DNA of 64,000 nucleotides from Salinicola tamaricis. Lineage in GTDB: Bacteria; Pseudomonadota; Gammaproteobacteria; Pseudomonadales; Halomonadaceae. A model generated the notes under the pieces. It was not told the origin of the DNA. It worked only from the letters and a program-made list of their open reading frames with translations, and did no database searches. Below are positions 33,246-43,051 of the stretch, in pieces. The stretch's first letter is position 1; every line of letters starts with the position of its first letter. The stretch covers positions 4,212,241 through 4,276,240 of the forward strand of contig NZ_CP023559.1 in assembly GCF_003006155.1 (NCBI RefSeq), given 5' to 3'. The position numbers and the translations under genes were made by a program.

Positions 33246-33611
33246 TCAGGACGAGGCAGGCGACTCGTCACCACGGCAGGTGGTTTCGCGGGCCGGCAGC
33301 AGCGGCCCTAGCTCGGTAATGTCCATCAGCCGGCGCAGCGGGCGCGAGAGCGCCACACGCTCCAGGTGCAGCGAATGCTTCTGCACGCTGCGCACCCATA
33401 CCAGCAGCACGCTGAGCACGGCGCTGCTGGCGATCTCCACGGCGGTCAGATCGAACGAGACCTGCGTCTCGGCCGGCTGGTCTGCCAGCCAGTGCCGGCC
33501 CGCCTGGGCCAGCGGGCCGGCACTGTCGAAGTCCGCCTCGCCGCGGATGGTCAGCACGTTACCCTCGACCACCTCCAGCGTGGCGTCCTCACGCTCGAGC
33601 AGCAGACTCAC
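33246..33611 (-). CDS. mlaB: phospholipid transport STAS-domain protein MlaB
   Basis: 121 aa with a STAS fold ('FDLTAVEIASSAVLSVLLVW' contains the Ser-rich site). Cytoplasmic subunit that stabilises the MlaFEDB ABC transporter. Start is GTG overlapping the mlaC stop (GTGA) with a purine-rich AAGGGTGG upstream. A short stem-loop overlaps its stop codon (33242-33258). Last gene of mlaFEDCB. Confidence 0.88.
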   Translation of the reverse strand: MSLLLEREDATLEVVEGNVLTIRGEADFDSAGPLAQAGRHWLADQPAETQVSFDLTAVEIASSAVLSVLLVWVRSVQKHSLHLERVALSRPLRRLMDITELGPLLPARETTCRGDESPASS

Positions 33612-34270
33612 GAATCGCCACCCTTCTCGAGCTGATCGGTGTCGACCTTCGGCGCCCAATTGTCGATCACCTTGTCGAAGTCGCGATCATTGTCACGCAT
33701 CGACTGATCGAACTGATTGCGGAAGGTCAGCCCCAGGTTGATGCCGTTGACGATCACGTTGATCACCTTCCACTGGCCGTCGCTCTGGCGCAGGGTGAAG
33801 TTGACCGGATAGGTCTTGCCGTTGGTCGACACCACCTCGACCGGCACCGAGGCCTGATCGTCGTAACGGCCGGCGTCCTCGGCATCCTTCACCCGCAGGG
33901 TCTTATAGTCGAACGTGACCAGGCCCTTGGCGTAGGTATCGATCAAGGTCTTGCGGAACACCTTGACGAAGCGCGAGCGCTGCTCCGGCGTCGCCGCCCG
34001 GAAATAGCGCCCCATCACGCTGGCACCGATGTAACGGAAGTCGGCGACATCCGCCATGTTGCTATCGACCAGTTTAGCCAGCTCGTCTTCGTGCTGAGCG
34101 TAGTAATCCTTCTTGCCCTCGAGCTCCGACATCAGCGAATCGACGCTTTGGCGAATCACCTCGGTGGGTGTCTGGGTCTGCGCCTGCGCGGTCGGAACCA
34201 CGGCGCACAGCGCCAGCATCAGAGCGGCCACGAAGCCGGCATAGCGGCGGTAACAGCGAATTGCGTTCAT
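33608..34270 (-). CDS. mlaC: periplasmic phospholipid shuttle MlaC
   Basis: 220 aa. Signal peptide to about residue 30 ('VAALMLALCAVVPTAQA'), then the MlaC/Ttg2D domain ('RYIGASVMGRYFRAATPEQR', 'KTLIDTYAKGL', 'YPVNFTLRQSDGQWKVINV'). Carries lipids between the outer-membrane MlaA complex and MlaFEDB. I choose ATG at 34270 with AAGGAG six bases upstream; a GTG at 34294 overlapping mlaD is an alternative. Intact. Confidence 0.92.
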   Translation of the reverse strand: MNAIRCYRRYAGFVAALMLALCAVVPTAQAQTQTPTEVIRQSVDSLMSELEGKKDYYAQHEDELAKLVDSNMADVADFRYIGASVMGRYFRAATPEQRSRFVKVFRKTLIDTYAKGLVTFDYKTLRVKDAEDAGRYDDQASVPVEVVSTNGKTYPVNFTLRQSDGQWKVINVIVNGINLGLTFRNQFDQSMRDNDRDFDKVIDNWAPKVDTDQLEKGGDS

Positions 34271-34290
34271 CATCGACTCCTTGTCTGCGA

Positions 34291-34752
34291 TCACTTGGCC
34301 ATGTTCGACACGAACTGCTGGATCAACTGCTCCAGCACCAGCGCCTGCTGGGTGTCGTGAATGACGTCTCCATCGTGCAACATCTTGGGCGACCCGCCCA
34401 CGGTCAGGCCGACATACTGCTCACCGAGCAGACCGGCGGTGAGAATCGCCGCCGTGGTGTCGTCGGAGAGCTTGCCGTCGAACTGCGAATCGATCTGCAT
34501 GGTGACCTTAGCGTCGAACCACTTGGGATCGAGCTCGATATCGGTCACCTTGCCAATGCGCACGCCCGACATGGTCACTTTCGCCTGCGGGCGCAACCCG
34601 CCGATGTTGGCGAAGTTGGCCGTCAGCGTGAAGGTGTTCTGGGGTACGCCGACGCCCAGGCCACTCACCCGCAGCCCGAGGAACACCAATCCCAGGATGC
34701 CGGCCAGCATGAACAGACCGACACCCAGTTCGAGGACGCTATTGCGCTTCAT
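34291..34752 (-). CDS. mlaD: MCE-domain lipid transport protein MlaD
   Basis: 153 aa. One N-terminal TM helix ('[19 protein letters not shown]') and a periplasmic MCE domain ('[20 protein letters not shown]', '[17 protein letters not shown]'). Forms the hexameric ring of the Mla transporter. ATG overlaps the mlaE stop (ATGA). Intact. Confidence 0.95.
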   Translation of the reverse strand: MKRNSVLELGVGLFMLAGILGLVFLGLRVSGLGVGVPQNTFTLTANFANIGGLRPQAKVTMSGVRIGKVTDIELDPKWFDAKVTMQIDSQFDGKLSDDTTAAILTAGLLGEQYVGLTVGGSPKMLHDGDVIHDTQQALVLEQLIQQFVSNMAK

Positions 34753-35531
34753 CCGAAATCTCCAAACATCAACGCGGTGAGCACAAAATCGAGGCCCAGT
34801 ACCGCGAGCGAAGCGTAGACCACCGTACGAGTGGTCGCGCGGGAAATGCCTTCCGAGGTGGGCACCAGATCGTAGCCCTGGAACACCGCGATCCAGGTCA
34901 CCACCAGGCCGAACACCAGACTCTTGACCATGCCGTTGAGCACATCGCCGACGAAGTCGACGCTGTCCTGCATGTTGCTCCAATAGGAGCCGTCATACAC
35001 GCCGAGCCAGTCGACCCCGACCAGATGACCGCCCCAGATACCGACCACCGCGAAGATCACGGTGAGGATCGGCAGCGACACGAAACCGGCCCACAAGCGC
35101 GGCGCAACGATGCGGCGCAGCGGGTCGACCCCGATCATCTCCATGCTGGTGAGCTGCTCGGTGGCCTTCATCAAACCGATCTCGGCGGTCAGCGCCGAGC
35201 CGGCGCGACCGGCGAACAGCAGTGCCGCGACCACCGGTGCCAGCTCACGCACCAGCGACAGCGCCACCATCTGTCCCAGCGCCTCGTCAGCACCGAAACC
35301 GACCAGAATGGTATAGCCCTGCAGCGCCAGCACCATGCCGATGAACAGGCCCGAGACCAGCACGATGGCCACCGACATCACCCCAACGAAGTGCATCTGG
35401 CGCACCCACAGGTAGAACCCCTCGCGCGAAGGCAGGCAGAAAACGGACTGCACCAGAAAGAGCCCGGCGCGCCCGATCGCCATGAGCACGTCGAGCGTGC
35501 CCCGGCCCAGTGCGGCGATACGATCGATCAT
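34749..35531 (-). CDS. mlaE: Mla transporter permease MlaE
   Basis: 260 aa, intact. Inner-membrane permease with about five TM helices; '[20 protein letters not shown]' is the MlaE/Ttg2B hallmark, followed by '[20 protein letters not shown]'. ATG overlaps mlaF stop; stop overlaps mlaD start, so translation is coupled. Confidence 0.96.
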   Translation of the reverse strand: MIDRIAALGRGTLDVLMAIGRAGLFLVQSVFCLPSREGFYLWVRQMHFVGVMSVAIVLVSGLFIGMVLALQGYTILVGFGADEALGQMVALSLVRELAPVVAALLFAGRAGSALTAEIGLMKATEQLTSMEMIGVDPLRRIVAPRLWAGFVSLPILTVIFAVVGIWGGHLVGVDWLGVYDGSYWSNMQDSVDFVGDVLNGMVKSLVFGLVVTWIAVFQGYDLVPTSEGISRATTRTVVYASLAVLGLDFVLTALMFGDFG

Positions 35532-36343
35532 GAAAACTGCCCCGCGGGCGCCAGGATATCGTCGTAGAAATCCGGCGCCGGATAGTGGAACGGTACTGGC
35601 CCGTCGGGCTCGCCGTGGACGAACTGACGTGTATGGGCGTCCTCGTCGACATCCAGCGTCCGCGGCGTGCCGTGGGACATCACCTTGCCGTCGGCGATGA
35701 TATAGACATAGTCGGCGATGGAGAGCGTCTCCTTGATGTCGTGGGAGACCACGATCGCGGTCAGCCCGAGTGCCTGATTGACCTTCTTGATCAACTGCAC
35801 CAGGACCCCCATCGAGATCGGGTCCTGGCCGACGAAGGGCTCGTCGTAGAGCACCAGGTCTGGATCCAGCGCCACTGCCCGCGCCAGTGCCACCCGTCGC
35901 GCCATGCCGCCGGAGAGCTCCGACGGCATCAGGTGTCGCGCGCCGCGCAGTCCCACTGCCTGCAGCTTCATCAGCACGATGTCGCGAATCATGGCGTTGG
36001 GCAGCTCGGTATGGACGCGCAGCGGGAAAGCCACGTTCTCGAACACGTCCAGATCGGAGAACAGCGCGCCACTCTGGAACAGCATGCCCATGCGTCGACG
36101 CAGCTTGAAAAGCGCGCGCCGCGGCAGCTTGTGCACATCCTGACCACCAATCAGCACCTGTCCGCGATCCGGCGTCAACTGCCCGCCGATCAGCTTGAGC
36201 AAGGTCGTCTTGCCGGTGCCGCTCGGCCCCATGATGGCGGTTATCTTGCCGAGCGGAATCTGCAGATCGACGCCGCGAAACACCTCGGTGCTGCCGCGGG
36301 CGAAATGCAGGTCCTTGACCTCGACCATCATCGGGTCATTCAT
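35528..36343 (-). CDS. mlaF: Mla transporter ATPase MlaF
   Basis: 271 aa, intact. ABC ATPase: Walker A '[17 protein letters not shown]', signature '[17 protein letters not shown]', Walker B '[16 protein letters not shown]', switch His in 'VVSHDIKET'. First gene of mlaFEDCB, which returns misplaced phospholipids from the outer leaflet of the outer membrane. ATG of MNDPMMVE has GGAGG five bases upstream; an earlier in-frame ATG lies inside an inverted repeat of the leader and lacks a Shine-Dalgarno. Confidence 0.95.
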   Translation of the reverse strand: MNDPMMVEVKDLHFARGSTEVFRGVDLQIPLGKITAIMGPSGTGKTTLLKLIGGQLTPDRGQVLIGGQDVHKLPRRALFKLRRRMGMLFQSGALFSDLDVFENVAFPLRVHTELPNAMIRDIVLMKLQAVGLRGARHLMPSELSGGMARRVALARAVALDPDLVLYDEPFVGQDPISMGVLVQLIKKVNQALGLTAIVVSHDIKETLSIADYVYIIADGKVMSHGTPRTLDVDEDAHTRQFVHGEPDGPVPFHYPAPDFYDDILAPAGQFS

Positions 36344-36361
36344 GCACCCTCCACCACTCTG

Positions 36362-36386
36362 GTTCGAAAGATTATCGAACATTGTA
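36362..36386 (-). promoter_or_regulatory. possible mlaF promoter region with palindrome
   Basis: Inverted repeat GTTCGA-N7-TCGAAC (36362-36380) immediately downstream of a minus-strand TACAAT (36386-36381), 19 bp before the mlaF ATG. The palindrome would overlap the transcription start, a typical operator position. No convincing -35. Confidence 0.35.
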
Positions 36387-36472
36387 TCCTAACCTGGCGG
36401 AAAGCGGCCAGCCATGCGCGTCGTCGGCCACGATACTGACTCGCCGCCAGCGATGCGTATCCGCCGTGCGCG

Positions 36473-36502
36473 ATAACAAGTGCGTACGATCGACGGTATA
36501 CT
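36473..36502 (+). promoter_or_regulatory. predicted promoter of the kdsD-lpt operon
   Basis: ATAACA (4 of 6), 18-bp spacer, TATACT (5 of 6), giving a leader of about 200 bases before kdsD. Lies in the 370-bp divergent mlaF/kdsD gap, which has no coding signal of its own. Confidence 0.45.
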
Positions 36503-36602
36503 GCTCCAACCCTAGCGTGTCCGCGCCCGAGCGCCACCCGATAAGGGGCAAGACAGTCCAAAGGGACAAGACAGCCGACAGGGGTGAGCCAGCCGATGCT
36601 TC

Positions 36603-36653
36603 ACCGGTCACGGCTCTTTACCGATTACGCCCCTTGACCGGTTACGGCCACGC
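36603..36653. repeat. three 17-bp direct repeats in the kdsD leader
   Basis: ACCGGTCACGG, ACCGATTACGC and ACCGGTTACGG begin at 36603, 36620 and 36637, exactly 17 bp apart. Two further short repeat sets flank them: CAAGACAG at 36549 and 36567, and AGCAGGACGACA at 36677 and 36692. Could be protein-binding iterons or leader RNA structure; no function is evident. Confidence 0.5.
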
Positions 36654-36713
36654 AGCATGACATCGCAGCACGATAAAGCAGGACGACACATAGCAGGACG
36701 ACAGAGCAGGACC

Positions 36714-37690
36714 ATGACCCCAGACGCCACCTTCGACTTCCGCGCCAGCGCCCGGCGCACGCTCACTCTCGAACAGCAGGCCCTGAACGAGCTGATCGAC
36801 AAGCTCGATGTCAGCTTCGATCACGCCTGCCGCACGCTGCTCGAGTGCCGCGGCCGGATCATCGTCACCGGCATGGGCAAGTCCGGGCATATCGCGCGCA
36901 AAATGGCGGCCACCTTCGCCAGCACCGGCTCGCCGGCCTTCTATCTGCACCCCGGCGAGGCCAGTCACGGCGATCTGGGCATGGTGACCGAAGGTGACGT
37001 GGTGATCGCCCTTTCCAACTCCGGCGAGACCCAGGAGATCACCGGCCTGATCGCCCTGTTCAAGCGCCTGGCGCCCCGCTGATCAGCCTCACCGGCCGCC
37101 CCCACTCGACCCTGGCGCGCTACAGCGACGTGCATATCGATGTGGGCGTCTCGCGCGAGGCCTGCCCGCACGATCTTGCGCCCACTTCGTCGACCACCGC
37201 GGCCCTGGCGATGGGCGACGCCCTGGCTCTGGCGCTGCTCGAGGCACGCGGCTTCAGCCCCGAGGATTTCGCCCTGTCACACCCCGGCGGCACCCTGGGC
37301 AAGCGGCTGCTGCTGCGCGTCAGCGATTTGATGCACGGTGGCGAGCGTCTGCCCTGCGTGCCCGCCGGCAGCCCCCTGCGCGTGGCGCTGCTGGAGATGA
37401 CACGCAAAGGCATGGGCTTCACCTGCGTGGTGGATGAACATCAGCGCCTGGTCGGTGTCTACACCGACGGCGACCTGCGCCGCACGCTGGACCAACGCGG
37501 CGATTTCGACCTGCTCAAGGTCGACGACGTGATGACCCGAGGCGGCAAGACGACGACACCGGACATGCTCGCCGCCGAGGCGGTGCGCATCATGGAAGAC
37601 AACATGATCACCGCCCTCGCAGTGGTCGAGGCGGGCCGCCCGATCGGCGCTCTGCACATGCACGACCTGCTGCGCAGCGGCGTAATCTGA
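36714..37690 (+). CDS. kdsD: arabinose-5-phosphate isomerase KdsD
   Basis: First step of Kdo synthesis for LPS. N-terminal SIS domain ('VTGMGKSGHIARKMAATFAS', 'LSNSGETQEITGL', 'SSTTAALAMGDALA') and two CBS domains ('VSDLMHGGERLPCV', 'GVYTDGDLRRTLDQ', 'VDDVMTRGGKTTTP'). One missing base near 37075 (FKRL/GAPLISLTG) breaks it; about 325 aa when repaired. ATG at 36714 aligns with the E. coli start. The usual next gene kdsC is absent: lptC follows directly. Confidence 0.94.
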
Positions 37691-37727
37691 GATGGCCGCT
37701 GCTAACCCCGATGCCGAAGGAGATCGC

Positions 37728-38324
37728 GTGACAGCCACGCCCCGAACTCGCTCCCCCTGGTGGCGCCGCCTCGGCCTGCTGGCTCTGCTGCTGGCCCTCG
37801 GCGGCGGGCTCGCCTATCTCGACCAGCGCAACGAGCGCGCTCCGGCACCAGCGCCCAGCGACCCCGCCGGCGAACCCGACTACTTCCTCGAGAATGCGCG
37901 GATGACGCGCTTCGACGAGCAGGGCCGCGCCTATCAGCGGCTCGATACGCCGCGCATGGTGCATACACCGGCCGACGACGTGATCCGGGCCGAGAAGCCC
38001 CACGGCTATCTGATCGACGACGATCAGCGCGAGTGGCAGATCACCGGCGACCGCGGCCAACTGGCCGAGAACGGCAACCTGCTCACTCTCGAAGGCAACG
38101 CGCGCCTGGTGCAGCCGACCAACGCCTGGAGCCTGGAGACCCAGACGCTCCACTACGACAACCGCAGCGCGCACGCCTGGAGTGACACCTCCTCCGTCTT
38201 GCGTCAGCATAACCAGACCATGCGCGGCGATCGTTTCGACGCCTGGATCAACGAAAATCGCATGCGCCTGACCGACAACGTGCAGGGCCGCCTGCCACAG
38301 CAACCTAAGGATCAAGGATCATGA
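37728..38324 (+). CDS. lptC: LPS export protein LptC
   Basis: About 198 aa. N-terminal TM anchor ('LGLLALLLALGGGLAYL') and a periplasmic beta-jellyroll ('YFLENARMTRFDEQGRAYQR', 'DRGQLAENGNLLTLEGNARL') that passes LPS from LptBFG to LptA. I prefer the GTG at 37728 with AAGGAG five bases upstream; an in-frame ATG at 37692, 2 bp after kdsD, is the alternative. Overlaps lptA (ATGA). Intact. Confidence 0.9.
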   Translation: MTATPRTRSPWWRRLGLLALLLALGGGLAYLDQRNERAPAPAPSDPAGEPDYFLENARMTRFDEQGRAYQRLDTPRMVHTPADDVIRAEKPHGYLIDDDQREWQITGDRGQLAENGNLLTLEGNARLVQPTNAWSLETQTLHYDNRSAHAWSDTSSVLRQHNQTMRGDRFDAWINENRMRLTDNVQGRLPQQPKDQGS

Positions 38325-38851
38325 GGCGAGAACTCGGCCAACTGCTGGTCTTGACCGCACTGGGACTCTCCAGCCTGCCCGCCCTGGCGTTGGAGAGCGA
38401 CACCTCGGCGCCGATCGAGATCGCCGCCGACCAGCTCGAACTCGACGATCGCCAGGGTACCGCGGTCTACACCGGCAAGGTCGACATGCAGCAGGGCAGC
38501 ATGCAGCTCAAGGCCGCCCGGGTCGAGATCAAGCGCGGCAAGAATGGCGAAGTGAGCCTGGTGACCGCCACTGGCGGCGGTGGCGAGCGCGCCTACCTGG
38601 AGCAGAAGCCCGCCCCCGACGAAGCCCTGGTCAGGGGCTGGGGCGACAAGATCATCTATCATGCCGCCGAGCGCCGGGTGGAGCTGATCGGCAACGCCGA
38701 GCTGCATCAGGCACGCGATACCTTCGACGGCGCCTACGTCGAATACTATCTCAACTCGCGCCGGGTCAACGCGCGCTCGAGTACCAGCGGCGAGGGCAGC
38801 GGTGACGGCCGCGTGCGCATGACGCTCACGCCACGCCAGCAGACCCAGTGA
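38321..38851 (+). CDS. lptA: periplasmic LPS bridge protein LptA
   Basis: 176 aa, intact. Signal peptide ('LLVLTALGLSSLPALA', cleavage near residue 24) and OstA-like domain ('IEIAADQLELDDRQGTAVYT', 'QGSMQLKAARVEI'). Forms the periplasmic filament between LptC and LptD. ATG overlaps the lptC stop. Confidence 0.93.
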   Translation: MRRELGQLLVLTALGLSSLPALALESDTSAPIEIAADQLELDDRQGTAVYTGKVDMQQGSMQLKAARVEIKRGKNGEVSLVTATGGGGERAYLEQKPAPDEALVRGWGDKIIYHAAERRVELIGNAELHQARDTFDGAYVEYYLNSRRVNARSSTSGEGSGDGRVRMTLTPRQQTQ

Positions 38852-38882
38852 CGCCCCCTTTCGCGAGGCAAGGAACAAAGCG

Positions 38883-39606
38883 ATGAAAACGCTAACGGCC
38901 GCCAACCTGGCCAAGAGCTACAAGGGGCGTCGAGTCGTCCATGACTTCAGCCTGACGTTGCGCCAGGGCAGCATCGTCGGCCTGCTCGGCCCTAACGGCG
39001 CGGGCAAGACCACCTCCTTCTATATGATCGTGGGGCTGGTCAAATCCGACGCCGGCAGCGTGCATATCGATGATCGCGACCTGAGCCGCGCGCCGATGCA
39101 CGAGCGCCCGCGCGGGTATCGGCTATCTGCCGCAGGAGGCTTCGATCTTCCGCAAGCTCAGCGTCGCCGACAACATCATGGCCATCCTGGAGACGCGCCA
39201 GGATCTCGATCGTGCCGGGCGCCGCGAGCGCCTGGAGCAGCTGCTGGGCGATTTCCACGTCGACCATATCCGCGACAACCTGGGCATGTCGCTCTCCGGC
39301 GGCGAGCGCCGCCGGGTGGAGATTGCCCGGGCGCTGGCCACCGAGCCCGCCTTCGTGCTGCTCGACGAACCCTTCGCCGGGGTCGACCCGATCTCGGTGG
39401 GCGACATCAAGAACATCATCCGCCAGCTGCGCGATCGTGAGATCGGCGTGCTGATCACCGACCATAACGTGCGCGAGACGCTGGATATCTGCGACAACGC
39501 CTACATCGTCGGCGATGGCCAGATCATTGCCGAGGGTCGCCCTGAGGCGATTCTCGACAACCAGCGCGTGCGAGATGTCTATCTGGGACACGAGTTTCGG
39601 CTCTAG
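38883..39606 (+). CDS. lptB: LPS export ATPase LptB
   Basis: ABC ATPase of the LptB2FG extractor. Walker A '[19 protein letters not shown]', signature '[16 protein letters not shown]', Walker B '[16 protein letters not shown]', switch His in '[10 protein letters not shown]'. A single-base loss near 39112 ([15 protein letters not shown]) shifts the frame; about 241 aa when repaired. LptF/LptG are not in the window. Confidence 0.94.
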
Positions 39607-39689
39607 GCCACGCCGCCACGCCCGCTGCCCCATCGGCGGCGGCACCCCGCCCCCCTCTCGCGCCTTTCCGCTCCCCACGCTACGGCGCG

Positions 39690-39705
39690 TGGCATATTTC
39701 TTGCA
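39690..39705 (+). promoter_or_regulatory. sigma-54-type -24/-12 element upstream of rpoN
   Basis: TGGCATATTTCTTGCA has the GG and GC doublets exactly 10 bp apart and matches the -24/-12 consensus TGGCAC-N5-TTGCW at all but one core base. It lies 98 bp before the rpoN ATG in a 196-bp gap otherwise without features. Confidence 0.45.
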
Positions 39706-39802
39706 TAAAGTTAGCGTTCAAAGCGTTGCATCCCGCTAGGGCAGTCAGTAACGTAGGGTCAACCTATCGACGGCCACCGCGCCCCCTTTCCGTGCCCATG
39801 CC

Positions 39803-41231
39803 ATGTCCATGAAACCTTCACTGCAACTGCGCGTTGGCGCCCAGCTGACGATGACGCCACAGCTGCAGCAGGCGATCCAGCTGCTGCAGCTGTCGACGCT
39901 GGATCTGCGCCAGGAGATCCAGCAGGCACTCGAGACCAACCCCATGCTCGAGCTGGACGAAGAGTATACCGAGCAGGCGGTCAGCGAGACGCCCGAGGAG
40001 GAGTGGGCCAGCGACATTCCCGAGGAGCTCGCCCTCGACAGCGAGTGGAGCGATACCTATCAGGACATCGCTCCCAGCGCCGCCCCGGCCGGCACCGACG
40101 AGTGGCCGGACCTAGAGCGCAACGCCGCCGGCACCACGCTCCACGACCATCTCGCCTGGCAGCTCGCCATGGGTGAGTTCGACGCCCAGGAGCGCCTCAT
40201 CGGCGAGTGTCTGATCGATGCCATCAATGCCGACGGCTATCTCGACGGCACGCTCGACGAGCTCACTGCGGGGCTGCACGAACAGTACCCGGGCGCGATC
40301 ACTAGCGCCGAGGTCGAACGCATGCTGTTGCGGCTGCAGCAGTTCGACCCCACTGGCGTGGGCGCCCGCGATCTACGCGAATGTCTGCTGCTGCAGCTCG
40401 GCGCGCTGCCCGGTGATACCCCGCTGCTGCCCCAGGCCAAGCGTCTGGTGCGCCAGTTCCTGGAGGCGCTGGCCGGCGACGACCGGCGCCAGCTCAAGCG
40501 CCGCCTGCGCCTCGACGACGACGAACTCGAGCGCGTCATCGCCACCATCCGCACCCTCGACCCGCGACCCGGCCAGGCCTTCGATCACAGCCAGCAGGAC
40601 TATGTGATTCCCGACCTGGTGGCTCGCCTGACCCGCGATGGCTGGCGCATCGAGCTCAACGCCGAGGCACTGCCGCGGCTACGCATCCAGCCCGACTACG
40701 CTGCCCTGATCCGGCGCGCCGACAAGAGCGACGACAACACCTTCCTGCGCCAGCACCTGCAGGAGGCGCGCTGGCTGATGAAGAGCCTCTCCAGCCGCAA
40801 CGACACCCTGTTGCGGGTGGGGCGCGAGATCATGGCGCGCCAGGTCGACTTCCTCGAGCGCGGCGAAGAGGCGATGAAACCGCTGATCCTGGCCGACATC
40901 GCCACCAGCGTCGACATGCACGAATCCACCATCTCGCGGGTGACCACGCAGAAATTCATCCACACCCCGCGCGGGGTGTTCGAGCTCAAGTACTTCTTCT
41001 CCAGCCAGGTGGGTCAGCGCGGCGAGAGCGACAGCGTCTCCAGCACGCACCGCGATCCGGGCCCGCCTGAAGAAACTGATCGGCGAGGAGTCACCGCGCA
41101 AGCCGCTCTCCGACAGCAAGCTGGTGGAGTTACTGGCACAGGCCGATATCAGTGTTGCCCGGCGCACCGTGGCCAAGTATCGCGAGGCCATGGGCATCCC
41201 CGCATCCAGCGAACGCAAGCGATTGTCTTGA
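39803..41231 (+). CDS. rpoN: RNA polymerase sigma-54 factor RpoN
   Basis: Sigma-54. Region I is Gln-rich ('[18 protein letters not shown]'), region II acidic, then core-binding ('[20 protein letters not shown]') and DNA-binding parts ('[20 protein letters not shown]') ending in the RpoN box '[10 protein letters not shown]'. One indel near 41048 ([15 protein letters not shown]) hides the last 60 residues; the true stop is the TGA at 41229-41231. About 476 aa. Followed by hpf, ptsN, rapZ, npr as in most gammaproteobacteria. Confidence 0.95.
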
Positions 41232-41346
41232 AAGGACTTTCAGAATTCGCGCCAGCGCGCGGCGATCAATCGCCCGCGATCCCTTTGCAGCGCGGAGAAA
41301 AGGGTTACAATCAGAGGTGCCACATAAGCCGCAACAGGAGCGCGCC

Positions 41347-41655
41347 ATGCAAGTGAACGTCACCGGCCATCATGTCGAACTGACCGACGCCCTGCGGGAC
41401 TACGTCAACGAGAAACTCGCACGTCTGGAGCGCCACTACGACAACATCACCAACGTTCAGGTGACGTTGAGCATCGAGAAAGAGCGTCAGCAAGCGGCTT
41501 GCACGCTACACGCAGCGGGCGGCGACATTCATGCCGAAGCCAGCGACATCGACATGTATGCCGCGATCGACGCCCTCACCGACAAGCTGGACCGCCAGCT
41601 GGTCAAACACAAAGAGAAGGCACAGGCCCGCGCGCAAGGCGCAGGCGCCCGTTAA
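41347..41655 (+). CDS. hpf: ribosome hibernation promoting factor HPF (short form)
   Basis: 102 aa, intact. 'VTGHHVELTDALRDYVNEKL' N-terminus and 'ARLERHYDNITNVQVTL' define the ribosome-binding HPF/YfiA fold; the long-form C-terminal dimerisation domain is absent. Dimerises 70S ribosomes in stationary phase. ATG of MQVNVTG is preceded by AGGAG at six bases. Confidence 0.95.
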   Translation: MQVNVTGHHVELTDALRDYVNEKLARLERHYDNITNVQVTLSIEKERQQAACTLHAAGGDIHAEASDIDMYAAIDALTDKLDRQLVKHKEKAQARAQGAGAR

Positions 41656-41662
41656 TTCCCCG

Positions 41663-42145
41663 ATGATCACTCTGGAAACCATCCTGCCCCCCGAACGCAC
41701 CCTCTACGGTGTGACGGGGGGCAGCAAAAAGCGTCTGCTGGAATTCTTCAGCACCTTCATCGCCCAGAATACGCCCAGCCTGGACAGTCAGGAGGTGTTC
41801 AGCCGCCTGATCGGGCGCGAGCGCCTGGGCAGTACCGGCATCGGCAACGGGGTCGCCATCCCGCACGCGCGCAGCCCGCACTGCAAGACCCCGGTGGCCG
41901 GCTTCATGCGCCTCGAGGATGCCATCGACTTCGATGCCATCGACGGCGAGCCGGTGGATCTGGTGTTCGTGCTGCTGGTGCCGGAAGAGGCCGACGACGC
42001 TCACCTATCGCTGCTGGCGGAAGTCGCCGGCATCATGAATCAGGGCAGCGTGCGCCAGAAGCTGCGTCAGGCCGACTCGCAGCACGCGCTCCACGACACG
42101 CTGGTCGACGCCATCCGCCACCACCAGGACAGCGAAGACGGATAG
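41663..42145 (+). CDS. ptsN: nitrogen-regulatory PTS protein EIIA(Ntr)
   Basis: 160 aa, intact. PTS EIIA type 2 fold; phosphorylated His in 'GNGVAIPHARSPHC'. Takes phosphate from NPr, encoded two genes downstream, and regulates potassium and nitrogen related functions by protein contacts rather than sugar transport. The ATG is 7 bp after hpf. Confidence 0.95.
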   Translation: MITLETILPPERTLYGVTGGSKKRLLEFFSTFIAQNTPSLDSQEVFSRLIGRERLGSTGIGNGVAIPHARSPHCKTPVAGFMRLEDAIDFDAIDGEPVDLVFVLLVPEEADDAHLSLLAEVAGIMNQGSVRQKLRQADSQHALHDTLVDAIRHHQDSEDG

Positions 42146-42152
42146 AGACTGT

Positions 42153-43028
42153 ATGCGACTCGTCATCATCAGCGGCCGCTCGGGGTCGGGGAAGTCCATT
42201 GCGCTGCAGGCGCTCGAAGATCTCGGCTACTACGCCATCGACAACCTGCCGGCCAATCTGCTGGCACCGCTGATCGACGAGCTCAGGTCCGCTCCGCCCT
42301 CTCGCCCCAACGTGGCGGTGAGTATCGATGCGCGTAACCTGCCGGACGCGCTGGAGCGTTTTCCGATCCTGCTCGAGGGCGTACGCGAACGCGGCATCGA
42401 TACCCAGGTGGTCTATCTCACCGCCGATGCCAAGGTGCTGCTCGAGCGCTACTCGGCCACTCGCCGCCGCCACCCGCTGACCCGCGGCAACGACATGACG
42501 CTGGCCGAGGCGATCGACAAGGAGCAGGTCTATCTGGCGCCGATCCGACGGGTCGCCGATCTGGTGATCGATACCCGCGGCCTCTCGGTTCACGACCTGC
42601 GCGCGCGCATCAGCGAACAGGTGGCGCGCCACAGCGGCGGGCGCCTCACGCTGACCTTCGAGTCGTTCGGCTTCAAGCGCGGCGTACCGCTGGATGCCGA
42701 CATGGTGTTCGACGTGCGCTGTCTCCCCAACCCCTTCTGGGACCCGAACCTGCGCGCCTTCGACGGCCGCGACGACGAAATCGTCACCTTTCTCGAGCAG
42801 TACCCCGACGTGCACGCCATGGCCGGCGACATTCACGCCTGGCTGATCCGCTGGCTGCCGGCCTATCTGGCCAGCCACCGCAGCTATCTCACCGTCGCGG
42901 TGGGCTGCACCGGCGGCCATCACCGCTCGTCTATCTGATCGAGCGGCTGGCGCACCACTTCCGTCACGACGACGTCGACATCCGCCTGCGCCACCGCGAG
43001 CTCGGGTACATACCGCCCTCTCCGATGA
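42153..43028 (+). CDS. rapZ: RNase adapter RapZ
   Basis: Nucleotide-binding RNase E adaptor that controls GlmZ/GlmS and so UDP-GlcNAc supply. Walker A 'IISGRSGSGKSIALQALED', 'TRRRHPLTRG', 'FESFGFKRGVPLDADMVFD' and C-terminal 'VAVGCTGGHHRS' followed by 'VYLIERLAHHF'. One base is missing near 42929. No in-frame stop then occurs before npr, so a second indel near 43008 is likely: stop TGA at 43026-43028 or at 43063-43065, both overlapping npr. End coordinate is therefore approximate. Confidence 0.9.
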
Positions 43029-43051
43029 GCTTCCGGCCGAGCGAGGTGGCG

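Noticed and set aside
36549..36653. Replication origin iterons
   Set aside because: No replication initiator gene or DnaA-box cluster nearby, and the repeats sit in a leader before LPS genes.
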